This document shows, piece by piece, positions 1 to 6,458 of a stretch of 7,703 nucleotides of DNA. Source of the stretch: an uncultured Prevotella sp. (GTDB lineage: Bacteria > Bacteroidota > Bacteroidia > Bacteroidales > Bacteroidaceae); NCBI GenBank assembly GCA_938018155.1, contig CALIIG010000229.1, forward strand, positions 1 to 7,703, given 5' to 3'. A program made the translations under genes and the position numbers. Position 1 is the first letter of the stretch. Each line of letters begins with the position of its first letter. The notes beneath the pieces were generated by a model. The model was not told where the DNA came from and did not search any database. It saw only the letters and a list, made by a program, of their open reading frames with translations.

Positions 1-234
1 TCTCTGATTCTGAAGTTTTTTAATTGAAGCGTTTGAATAATTGACAACGTTATTCTTCGCATCCTTTTTCCGGGGGCGATCCGTCTTATTTCCTTTTGGT
101 TTTCCTGCCTGTGGCTTTTGCTTTTTTACCGTAGAAGTCTCTTGTACCGTGTGTCGTGAGGATGTTTTCTGGCCGTATGCTGTCAGTGGCAGCATCATGA
201 CACAAACGGAATATATTAATATTTTTCGCTTCAT
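1..234 (-). CDS. EnvC-like murein hydrolase activator (M23 family), N-terminal part only
   Basis: Only the first 78 codons are in the window; the rest lies beyond the left edge. The start is the ATG at 234-232, directly after the TAA of the upstream lipoprotein gene with no gap, so translation is probably coupled. The protein begins MKRKILIYSVC and has a hydrophobic segment to about residue 18 with likely cleavage near AYG(21)/QK, so it is a secreted protein. Residues 22-62 form a Lys/Gln/Pro/Thr-rich linker. At about residues 66-78 (YSNASIKKLQNQR) a polar, helix-prone stretch begins that resembles the start of the long coiled coil in EnvC-type activators. In that family a C-terminal degenerate LytM/M23 domain switches on amidases at the septum, but this domain is outside the window. 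The assignment rests on the N-terminal pattern and on recalled gene order in Bacteroidales (dut, TPR, DUF4292, M23). Another coiled-coil envelope protein is possible. Confidence 0.62.
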   Translation of the reverse strand, partial: MKRKILIYSVCVMMLPLTAYGQKTSSRHTVQETSTVKKQKPQAGKPKGNKTDRPRKKDAKNNVVNYSNASIKKLQNQR

Positions 235-1119
235 TTACATATTAAGTAGTTTATCAAAGACCGCTTTTGCATCCACCTGTTTATATTTTGATGATACGGT
301 TGTTTCGGCATCCCAGTCGGACTCTGTACTTATACCATCCATTTCTATACGAACAGTCGCATTTCTTTCCTTGCCATCGACATGCGTTGTGAAAGAAAAC
401 TCCTGTAACAGAGGAAACTGTTTTGACCCCAAAGACTTGAAAACAGAATAATCCCATACCAGTTTAGATTTATCCCGATTGGGCGATTCGTAAACAACTT
501 CGGCTTTTTCTATTAGAGCATTCGAGCGATTCGCTTCCCATTGATATGAGATATTCCCATTTTTAAGGCTGACAGGTATCTTTTCTCCCATTTCATCGAA
601 GTTTACCTTAAACCTTTGAAGGTCTCCTTCACCTACGCGAACAGCTCCGGGTATCAGCAACTGATTCCAGAAAAGAGCTTGTAACGAATAGAAGTTTAAA
701 CCATTAGCCCGAAGAAAATCAAGCTGGTTATAGTCGCCTTTAATATATTGTTTATGAATCCTGTCGACAACAAGCACATACTCTGGCGTAAATTCCAGAC
801 GCCCAACTTCGCTGCCTATAATAGGAATAAAAAGCTGAAGACGAATCACTCTGTCCCTGCGCATACGCACTGCACCGGGTACAGACACCGTCTTACCGCC
901 TACCGTAGCACGGAAACTCATATCACTGACAATGTTTTGTGCATATACTTGCCGGTCGTAGACTTTCTGCACAAACGTCAATGCCTGGTTTTTGCCGGAA
1001 TCGTTACCAAATACTCCAGCTTTCTTTGTTCCGGTATCTTTTATTATCGCTTTTTTAGTACCGCACGATGCTAACAATAGAGAAGTGCAAAGCAACATTA
1101 TTTTCAGATAATTCTTCAT
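235..1119 (-). CDS. DUF4292-family outer-membrane lipoprotein, LolA/LolB-like
   Basis: This 294-residue protein has a lipoprotein signal peptide: a basic start, a hydrophobic core and the lipobox LLAS-C with the lipidated Cys at residue 19. The residues after Cys19 are GTKK. They lack the acidic run used as a surface-export signal in Bacteroidota, which suggests the protein faces the periplasm. From about residue 60, alternating hydrophobic and basic strands (MSFRATV, VRMRRDRVIRLQL, GSEVGRLEFTPEYVLVVDR, KQYIKGDY) match the DUF4292 pattern, which I remember as similar to the half-barrel fold of LolA/LolB lipid carriers. A role in moving lipoproteins or lipids to the outer membrane is therefore an inference, not shown. 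The start ATG overlaps the stop of the upstream TPR gene as ATGA, and the stop TAA touches the ATG of the EnvC-like gene. Length and motifs look complete. Confidence 0.82.
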   Translation of the reverse strand: MKNYLKIMLLCTSLLLASCGTKKAIIKDTGTKKAGVFGNDSGKNQALTFVQKVYDRQVYAQNIVSDMSFRATVGGKTVSVPGAVRMRRDRVIRLQLFIPIIGSEVGRLEFTPEYVLVVDRIHKQYIKGDYNQLDFLRANGLNFYSLQALFWNQLLIPGAVRVGEGDLQRFKVNFDEMGEKIPVSLKNGNISYQWEANRSNALIEKAEVVYESPNRDKSKLVWDYSVFKSLGSKQFPLLQEFSFTTHVDGKERNATVRIEMDGISTESDWDAETTVSSKYKQVDAKAVFDKLLNM

Positions 1120-2894
1120 TTTCTCCTTCTATAAAGATTAATCTTTTTATTCAGCATTTTAACATCACCGCCCTGTTGAAGAGCCCGTTTATAAAACCCA
1201 ACTGCCTCAGTATAGTTCTTCAATTCCACATAAATATCACCCGCATGTTCACGTAGTGTGGCATCGTTTGTGCTGTCGGCAGTGAACTTTAATGCCATAT
1301 CAATGTAAATTTTGGCCTCAGCATAGCGTTTCTGCCTATAAAGAATCCATGCGTATGTGTCTAAATAGGTCGCATTTTTCGGCTCTGCTTTGACAGCTTT
1401 CGCGCTCATTTCCTCAGCCTTCTGCAGACGGGTTCCTTCCTCACTAAGATAATAAGCATAGTTGTTCAGTGTAACCACATCGTCGGGTTTCCATTGTAAA
1501 CAACTATCATAGGCTGCGAATGATTGGGCTTTTTTGCCCATATTATGGTATATTTCACCCAATATTGAATAGATAACACCTACCGTTTCAGGATTGCTTT
1601 TGGCCGTAATTGCACGTATTCCGCGCTGTAAGGCATCAAGGGCTTTTTTATCATCTTTCAGATACCACCGCGATAAGCCTGAGAAATAATAAAAGGCCAT
1701 TTCATCGGGATTGTACAACATGCCTGGCGTACTCAACGAATCAATCTTTACCCAATTTCCTGTATCCCACTCGTTTTGAATAAGCTGCATTCTTGCTCCT
1801 GCGTTATCGGGTTGCAGTTCCAACAATTCAGACAAGGCCTTATTGACATCAGCCTTTGGAAATTTCTTCATCGAATAGTATGCTACACGAATCTGAGCGA
1901 CCAGCGTATCTTTAGGAACAATTTGCTGAACACGATTTATGAGACCGACAACCTCCATGGAATCCCTCCCTTTTTGCTCACTGTTCATAATAGCCTGACG
2001 AAGGAATTGTATCCGGCTTGCCTGCGGAGTGTTCCTGCCTAACAATATATGGTTCATCATATCGTCGGCCAAAGAATCTTGCGAAACAGCCTTATAATAG
2101 TCATACATCGCACTTTGGGCATAAACATTATCAGGGTCAGCTTTCAGTGCATCTGCATAAAGCTTACAGGCTTCTTTCTGTCCCTTATGCTGCATAAGCC
2201 AGTTTCCGAGCATTAAAGAGTAGTTTTGGTCATAAGGATGCGTGTCGGACAGCTGCTTTAATGTTTGATAAGCATTTTGCTCATCGCCCTTAAGCTCATA
2301 CACATTCATCTTCATCATGGCTGTTTGATCACTTTCTCCCTCAACCTGTTCAATGCGTTGAATGGTATAAAGCATACTATTGTAGTTTTTTAACTGCTTA
2401 TAAAGCTGAACCAAAATTCCAAGAACATCACTCCTGCTCTTATTGTTCGAATATAAATTTTCATAAGTTTTAGCTGCGTCTTCATACTTTTCTGTATTCA
2501 GATAGCCTTCTGCCAGTCGTTCCTGATAGGTATCGTTTGATGGTTGTAACGTAGCAGCCTTTACCAAATCGGCAAAGTTAAGAGAATCGAGACGCATGTG
2601 TGCGTAACAGCCCGACCGCATAAAATAAGCCTCTGCGGCCTGAGGATTAAGTTGCAGACAGAGGTTAAGCAGGTCGAATGCTGCCGCAAGATGTCCTGCA
2701 TTTTGCTGGCGTACAGCTTCGAGAAAGAAATAATTATATCGCCGTGAAGCCTCATAGCTAACAGTATCGGCCTTAACTTCCGTTTGATTAAGATATTGTT
2801 TCTTGCTTTTTTTTGCTTGTACGGGACTAACAAAAAAGCAAGCCGGCAACACCAAAATAACGATGAAATCTGTAATTTTCTTCAATTTCAACAT
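1116..2894 (-). CDS. Periplasmic tetratricopeptide-repeat protein
   Basis: This 592-residue protein has a type I signal peptide: basic LKLKK, a hydrophobic core at about residues 8-24, and probable cleavage after VQA(27). The remainder is almost entirely helical TPR-like repeats. Clear units occur near residues 67-100 (AAFDLLNLCLQLNP), 123-150 (LAEGYLNTEKYEDAAKTYE), 223-256, 400-430, 440-470, 472-505, 508-540 (YLDTYAWILYRQKRYAEA) and 548-577 (AGDIYVELKNYTEAVGFY). The canonical spacing of small and aromatic residues followed by a Pro/Asp turn is visible. The C-terminal half has the most regular repeats. TPR arrays are protein-binding scaffolds; no enzymatic motif is visible, and the partner is unknown. 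Lying between dut and a DUF4292 lipoprotein, and sharing an ATGA overlap with the latter, it is plausibly a scaffold for outer-membrane assembly. That role is inferred from context only. Confidence 0.85.
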   Translation of the reverse strand: MLKLKKITDFIVILVLPACFFVSPVQAKKSKKQYLNQTEVKADTVSYEASRRYNYFFLEAVRQQNAGHLAAAFDLLNLCLQLNPQAAEAYFMRSGCYAHMRLDSLNFADLVKAATLQPSNDTYQERLAEGYLNTEKYEDAAKTYENLYSNNKSRSDVLGILVQLYKQLKNYNSMLYTIQRIEQVEGESDQTAMMKMNVYELKGDEQNAYQTLKQLSDTHPYDQNYSLMLGNWLMQHKGQKEACKLYADALKADPDNVYAQSAMYDYYKAVSQDSLADDMMNHILLGRNTPQASRIQFLRQAIMNSEQKGRDSMEVVGLINRVQQIVPKDTLVAQIRVAYYSMKKFPKADVNKALSELLELQPDNAGARMQLIQNEWDTGNWVKIDSLSTPGMLYNPDEMAFYYFSGLSRWYLKDDKKALDALQRGIRAITAKSNPETVGVIYSILGEIYHNMGKKAQSFAAYDSCLQWKPDDVVTLNNYAYYLSEEGTRLQKAEEMSAKAVKAEPKNATYLDTYAWILYRQKRYAEAKIYIDMALKFTADSTNDATLREHAGDIYVELKNYTEAVGFYKRALQQGGDVKMLNKKINLYRRRK

Positions 2895-2899
2895 ATTAT

Positions 2900-3337
2900 T
2901 TACTTCACACCCGTATGTCCATACCCTCCATTACCGCGTTCTGTATCATCCAATTCTGTTACGAGTTCAAAATCAACCTTCTCATAACGCGCTATCACCA
3001 TTTGGGCAATACGCTCACCTGCATTAATTATAAAATCGGTATCTGAGAAGTTCACCAACAGCACTTTCAGCTCTCCACGATACTCGGCATCAATAGTCCC
3101 CGGTGTATTCAACACTGTAACACCGTGTTTCAAAGCCAGTCCGCTACGTGGGCGAACCTGTGCTTCAAAGCCATCGGGGAGAGCTATGTGCAAACCGGTA
3201 GGAATAAGCTGGCGTTCCATGGGACGGAGCGTGATGGGGGAATTGATATTTGCCCTGAGATCCATGCCTGCACTCTGAGCTGTAGCATAAGCCGGTAAGG
3301 GCTGCCGGCCGGTATTGACAATCTTTACTTTTACCAT
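2900..3337 (-). CDS. dut: Deoxyuridine 5'-triphosphate nucleotidohydrolase (dUTPase)
   Basis: The enzyme hydrolyses dUTP to dUMP and pyrophosphate in the cytoplasm, keeping uracil out of DNA and supplying dUMP for thymidylate synthesis. The 145 residues are the usual length for the homotrimeric family, and all five motifs are present: motif 1 SAGMDLRA (22-29), motif 2 [10 protein letters not shown] (63-72), motif 3 [13 protein letters not shown] (78-90) with the expected catalytic Asp83 and substrate-stacking Tyr86, motif 4 GERIAQMVI (107-115), and motif 5 [10 protein letters not shown] (134-143). Motif 5 has Tyr where many relatives have Phe, and His where they have Ser; I believe this variant is common in Bacteroidota. 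The start is the ATG at 3337-3335. dut is the first gene of the minus-strand operon, 5 bp ahead of the TPR gene, and is transcribed divergently from dgt. Confidence 0.97.
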   Translation of the reverse strand: MVKVKIVNTGRQPLPAYATAQSAGMDLRANINSPITLRPMERQLIPTGLHIALPDGFEAQVRPRSGLALKHGVTVLNTPGTIDAEYRGELKVLLVNFSDTDFIINAGERIAQMVIARYEKVDFELVTELDDTERGNGGYGHTGVK

Positions 3338-3344
3338 ATTGTTG

Positions 3345-3352
3345 CAAAATTA
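3345..3352 (-). promoter_or_regulatory. Probable -7 element of the dut operon promoter
   Basis: On the minus strand this reads TAATTTTG, a full match to the Bacteroidota -7 consensus TAnnTTTG. Only 7 bp separate it from the dut ATG, so the transcript would start within a few bases of the start codon and the message would be leaderless or nearly so. No good -33 TTTG is visible at the usual 19-21 bp upstream, which lowers confidence. Confidence 0.5.
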
Positions 3353-3415
3353 ATCAATTCTGTACACATTATTTGATTTTAAATATTAAAAAGGCGAAAA
3401 TCAGGGAAATAAGCG

Positions 3416-3423
3416 TATCTTTG
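3416..3423 (+). promoter_or_regulatory. Probable -7 element of the dgt promoter
   Basis: TATCTTTG matches the Bacteroidota TAnnTTTG consensus and ends 20 bp before the first ATG of dgt, implying a leader of only about 10-20 bases. The leader is A-rich (CAACAAAAAATATTG), as is usual for Bacteroidota ribosome entry, with no Shine-Dalgarno sequence. No clear -33 element is seen. Confidence 0.5.
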
Positions 3424-3443
3424 CCTATCAACAAAAAATATTG

Positions 3444-4784
3444 ATGATGAATTGGCTACATCTAATTTCCAATAAGCGGCTCGGGCAGGAAATAGGACAC
3501 CCTTCGCGCCACGATGACCGTTCAGAGTTTAAGCGTGATGGCGACCGACTTATTTATTCTGCACCGTTCAGGCGTTTACAAAACAAAACACAGGTATTCC
3601 CCTTACCGGGCAGTGTATTCGTACATAACCGCCTAACCCATTCGTTAGAAGTTTCATCTCTCGGCAAGTCACTGGGCGATGATGTGGCGCATATCCTCAT
3701 TAAGAGGCACCCTGAACTATCTGGTACACTGTTCGAAGAGATAGGAACCATTGTACAAACAGCAGGTCTGGCACACGATATGGGCAACCCTCCTTTCGGT
3801 CATTCGGGCGAAAAGGCTATTCAAACTTACTTTACCGAGGATCGTGGATTGTATTTAAAAGATAAAGTAAGTTCTGATTTCTGGTCAGATATAACTCATT
3901 TTGAAGGTAATGCAAATGCTTTTCGCTTACTGACCCACCAGTTTTCGGGCCGTCGTCCCGGCGGTTTCGTCATGACTTATGCTACGCTTGCTGCTATTGT
4001 CAAGTACCCTTTTGCAAGCACCCTCGCAGGTAATCATGGTAAGTTTGGCTTCTTTTGTTCTGAAGCTCCCACCTTTGAGAAAATTGCCGATGAATTGGGA
4101 CTTATCCGCTTGCCGGCACCAGAAAAGTCCCTCCGCTATGCACGCCATCCGTTAGTATATCTGATGGAAGCTGCCGATGACATATGTTATGAGATTATGG
4201 ACATCGAAGACTCTCACAAATTAAAGATTCTCAGCTTCGACGAAACAACAGAATTGTTGCTTGGTTTCTTTGACAAGGATGCGCAAGCAGACATTCTTCA
4301 CAGGCTGAAAAGAGAAGGGGTGACCGATGAAAACGAGCAAATTGTGTATATGCGGGCATGTGTTGTGGGTAAACTTGAGAACGAATGTGTACAGGCTTTT
4401 GTCAATCACGAGGATGAAATATTAAGCGGAACGCTGAAGGGTACGCTTATTGATAACATTTCAGAGCCTCAACGCTTAGCATACAAACGCTGTTCTGAAA
4501 TTTCGTATAAACGCATTTACCGGAGTAAGCCCGTGCTTGACATTGAATTAAGCGGATATAAGATTATGGAAACGCTTATGCAGTCGCTTATCAGTGCCGT
4601 TGTGCAACCCGGACGATTCCACAGCAAACAAATCATCGAACGCGTCAGCAGCCAATACGATATTCGCAGCAACAACCTCGAAACACGCATTATGGCCGTT
4701 CTCGATTACATCAGTGGCATGACCGATGTATATGCTTTAGATGTGTACCAAAAGCTATCAGGCATCTCGTTACCTATCGTTTAG
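3444..4784 (+). CDS. dgt: Deoxyguanosinetriphosphate triphosphohydrolase (dGTPase, HD superfamily)
   Basis: The family hydrolyses dGTP, sometimes other dNTPs, to the deoxynucleoside and tripolyphosphate, and so tunes dNTP pools in the cytoplasm. The protein is 446 residues from this start. The HD-domain metal ligands are visible in order: His66 in NRLTHSLEV, His111-Asp112 in GLAHDMGNPPFGHSGEKA, and an Asp near 245 in EAADDICYEIMD. The N-terminal block SAPFRRLQNKTQVFPLPG (39-56) and the motif HFEGNANAFRLL (152-163) are typical of bacterial dGTPases. The start region reads TTG-ATG-ATG-AAT-TGG. I chose the first ATG (3444), but 3447, giving MNWLHLISNK, is equally likely because relatives I remember begin MNW. 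The gene faces away from dut and converges on glsB across a 674-bp gap. Nothing is broken or missing. Confidence 0.95.
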   Translation: MMNWLHLISNKRLGQEIGHPSRHDDRSEFKRDGDRLIYSAPFRRLQNKTQVFPLPGSVFVHNRLTHSLEVSSLGKSLGDDVAHILIKRHPELSGTLFEEIGTIVQTAGLAHDMGNPPFGHSGEKAIQTYFTEDRGLYLKDKVSSDFWSDITHFEGNANAFRLLTHQFSGRRPGGFVMTYATLAAIVKYPFASTLAGNHGKFGFFCSEAPTFEKIADELGLIRLPAPEKSLRYARHPLVYLMEAADDICYEIMDIEDSHKLKILSFDETTELLLGFFDKDAQADILHRLKREGVTDENEQIVYMRACVVGKLENECVQAFVNHEDEILSGTLKGTLIDNISEPQRLAYKRCSEISYKRIYRSKPVLDIELSGYKIMETLMQSLISAVVQPGRFHSKQIIERVSSQYDIRSNNLETRIMAVLDYISGMTDVYALDVYQKLSGISLPIV

Positions 4785-4851
4785 CCCCATTTCATCGGTA
4801 ATTTTTATATTAAGATTATGGTTTTGGGGCTTGCATCTATTGGTGTAAGCC
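4783..4851 (+). terminator. Two overlapping hairpins after dgt, possible weak terminator
   Basis: Two mutually exclusive stems can form just after the dgt stop. The first pairs AGCCCCA (4783-4789, including the end of the TAG stop) with TGGGGCT (4825-4831) across a 35-base loop. The second pairs GGCTTGCA (4828-4835) with TGTAAGCC (4844-4851), one G-U pair included, with an 8-base loop. They share 4828-4831. No U-run follows, so this is not a classical intrinsic terminator. It could be a 3'-end stabiliser. Confidence 0.35.
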
Positions 4852-4912
4852 TTAACTGTATATTGCAGGTAGCTTATAATTTATAACCATTGAAATAACC
4901 CAACAATTGTAT

Positions 4913-4979
4913 TCTTGCTTTTCGAGTATTTCTGAACCCCGGCATCATTTACGGTGAATAGCGAAAAAGCAAGATTTTT
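4913..4979 (+). terminator. Long inverted repeat followed by a T-run, probable dgt terminator
   Basis: TCTTGCTTTTCG (4913-4924) pairs with CGAAAAAGCAAGA (4962-4974), 12 base pairs with one bulged A, and the right arm runs straight into five T residues (4975-4979). Inside, TATT..C and GAATA can add a few more pairs. This is the best intrinsic-terminator shape for plus-strand transcription from dgt, though it lies about 130 bp past the stop and has a 37-base loop. It may instead be one end of a repeat element. Confidence 0.42.
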
Positions 4980-5056
4980 ACCAATCCCTTATTTAACAGG
5001 CTGTTATAACTACCACCAACTGTTTCGTTTTGCAAAAGAGGGCTTATTGACCCATG

Positions 5057-5166
5057 ATTACGGCGTAATCGCAAACCAATTACGGCGTAAAGGCATCGGC
5101 ATTACGATGTAAAGGGGAGACCTTTATACCGTAAACGCAACGCAATTTGGACGTAATCGTCATGCC
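5057..5166. repeat. Five tandem degenerate repeats with an exact 22-bp period
   Basis: Units begin at 5057, 5079, 5101, 5123 and 5145. The first 12 bases of each are ATTACGGCGTAA, ATTACGGCGTAA, ATTACGATGTAA, TTTATACCGTAA and ATTTGGACGTAA; the ending GTAA is kept in all five. The second part of each unit is looser, often (A/T)(C/G)G followed by a C/A-rich tail. Unit 1 also contains an inverted repeat, GATTAC-GGC-GTAATC (5056-5070). There are no unique spacers between units, so it is not CRISPR. The spacing is close to two turns of DNA. The flanks hold the palindrome TTTTGCAAAA (5028-5037) on the left and A-rich sequence on the right. I find no sixth unit on either side. Confidence 0.75.
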
Positions 5167-5354
5167 TTCTTTCTGAAAAGCTGACACTTTAACAAAAAGA
5201 AACGAAAAACAATATCAAATCATTCTTGTTTCAATGAAGAGATTTCCATTTCAGAGCACAAAGAATATATACATTCGTTCTTATTTAATCGTCTGCAAAA
5301 TATGGAATGTCAAGAATATTCTTTACACTTAATACCCCGGTGCGCATAACATGT

Positions 5355-5414
5355 AAAAAAATGGTTACAAATTGAAACACAATATCACATGCGTGTATGG
5401 TGCAACCATTTTTT
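5355..5414. terminator. Inverted repeat with A and T runs, possible bidirectional terminator
   Basis: AAAAAATGGTTACA (5356-5369) and TGCAACCATTTTTT (5401-5414) are complementary at 13 of 14 positions around a 31-base loop, with one further A at 5355. On either strand the stem ends in a run of at least six T residues, so it could terminate both glsB transcripts (stop at 5459, 45 bp away) and any read-through from dgt. The stem core is short and not very GC-rich, which is the main reservation. Confidence 0.5.
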
Positions 5415-5458
5415 AGTGAAAGGAAGACGCCTAATTGAACTGCTGGAAATAAAATAAG

Positions 5459-6439
5459 CTATAAAATAATATTGTCCTTGTTGCCGGGGAGCTTCAATGC
5501 CTCCGGATGCTCCTCAACAAAGCTATTGATATGACGGACCCTCTTTACCTCAAATATCTCGTTTACATCAATGAGGATTCCGCTTTCCTCCACATCGCCA
5601 AAGTTGTGATTGATGGCAGTACCAAAGAATTTCATCGTAGGGCTTAAGTTCATATAGGCATTAACCAACGGGGGAATGTTGTAACCCAATTCGCGTACCT
5701 GATGATTCAGGATGCGATAATCACGCCGAAAATCGTCCTCACAGAAAATTTGACCCAGCTCTTTCTCCGGAGTTTCCGTTTTTAACGGTTCCATCGGTGT
5801 TATCAACTTGTCGTTATCCTTAAAATGCTTGTGCAGAAAGTATAGAATCATATCGCGGCCACGCCTTGGGAAAGAGGGGTACATCGTCATCTTTCCAAAA
5901 AAGAAACGGCAGTCAGGGTTGATAACAGTAAGTGCCCCCAGACCGTCCCACAAATTGTCCAAAGCAAAAATCGACTTGGTATTGGCACGTACATTCTGAT
6001 AGTCGAGGGAAACAAAGCTCCGGCCCAACTCTACCGTGTATGGAGCATAATCGCGCATAAACTGAGGAGAAAAGCGGAACATGTGCCCTGTTGCCAACAC
6101 AGGCTGTCCGGTTTCATCGGTTTTCCAGTCACGCCCATAAAGGTAACGATACCCGCCTATAATTTCTTCGTCTTCGGGATTCCATACTATAAGCTGACGG
6201 CACCCGCCCTCCATGGTATCGAATTTATCTATATCCACGGCTTTTCCCGTGCCTCCTCCCGCCGTGCGAAAAGCTATTTCGCGCAAGCGTCCTATCTCCC
6301 TCATTACGTGAGGACATTCGGCAGCCGTAATTACATAAATATTGTTATGGCTCTTGTTCGTCGTTCGGAGTTTGCGTTCAGGAGTTAATTCGCTTCTAAG
6401 AAGTGCCTTACTGACAGGTGCTACAATCTCTTCTTCCAT
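5459..6439 (-). CDS. glsB: GNAT-fold N-acyltransferase for glycine-type aminolipids (GlsB-like)
   Basis: In Bacteroides thetaiotaomicron GlsB is the N-acyltransferase that joins a 3-hydroxy fatty acid to glycine, the first step in making glycine lipids. It is the counterpart of OlsB in ornithine-lipid synthesis. This 326-residue protein has the OlsB-like core: an N-terminal REIAFRTAGGGTGKAVDIDKFD block (53-74), strands around RQLIVWN and IIGGYRYLYG (93-102), ELGRSFV (137-143), which corresponds to the conserved E-(L/I)-(G/S)-R motif of this GNAT branch, and FFGKMTMYPSFPRRGRD (180-196). There is no signal peptide or membrane segment, so it is a cytoplasmic or membrane-associated enzyme. It starts 19 bp after the end of glsA on the same strand, supporting one operon and one pathway. 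Substrate choice (glycine rather than ornithine) is inferred from the taxon. Older databases label such proteins hemolysin. Confidence 0.82.
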   Translation of the reverse strand: MEEEIVAPVSKALLRSELTPERKLRTTNKSHNNIYVITAAECPHVMREIGRLREIAFRTAGGGTGKAVDIDKFDTMEGGCRQLIVWNPEDEEIIGGYRYLYGRDWKTDETGQPVLATGHMFRFSPQFMRDYAPYTVELGRSFVSLDYQNVRANTKSIFALDNLWDGLGALTVINPDCRFFFGKMTMYPSFPRRGRDMILYFLHKHFKDNDKLITPMEPLKTETPEKELGQIFCEDDFRRDYRILNHQVRELGYNIPPLVNAYMNLSPTMKFFGTAINHNFGDVEESGILIDVNEIFEVKRVRHINSFVEEHPEALKLPGNKDNIIL

Positions 6440-6458
6440 ATTTTATCATTGGTTAGGC

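Larger units (their letters stand above)
4785..5458. other. Long non-coding gap between convergent dgt and glsB
   Basis: This 674-bp stretch has no ORF of 60 codons or more, and no TAnnTTTG promoter motif on either strand that I could find. No tRNA-like or rRNA-like sequence is visible. It is AT-rich except for the repeat block at 5057-5166. It holds overlapping hairpins near the dgt stop, a long inverted repeat at 4913-4974, a 22-bp tandem array, a perfect 12-bp palindrome AAGAATATTCTT at 5312-5323, and an A/T-flanked inverted repeat at 5355-5414. Its general look resembles intergenic repeat regions I remember from Prevotella genomes, but that memory is not a search result. Confidence 0.7.

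Noticed and set aside
41..451. Plus-strand ORF of 136 codons
   Set aside because: It lies antisense to the EnvC-like and DUF4292 genes, spans their junction, and has no recognisable domain or promoter.
2838..2841. Lipobox (LPAC) in the TPR protein signal peptide
   Set aside because: Pro at the -2 position is atypical and the hydrophobic core continues past the Cys to a good VQA cleavage site, so a type I signal peptide is more likely.
5057..5166. CRISPR array
   Set aside because: The 22-bp period is filled by the repeat itself with no unique spacers, the units are degenerate, and no cas genes are present.
5057..5166. Iteron-type replication origin
   Set aside because: The 22-bp spacing resembles iterons, but no replication initiator gene is nearby, the neighbours are chromosomal housekeeping genes, and the units are too diverged.
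5312..5323. Perfect palindrome AAGAATATTCTT as a regulator site
   Set aside because: Perfect 12-bp AT-rich palindromes occur by chance in such sequence, and no promoter motif lies near it.
4785..5458. tRNA or small protein gene in the long gap
   Set aside because: No cloverleaf-like arms with a TTC-loop signature, no ORF of useful length with a plausible start, and no TAnnTTTG motif were found.
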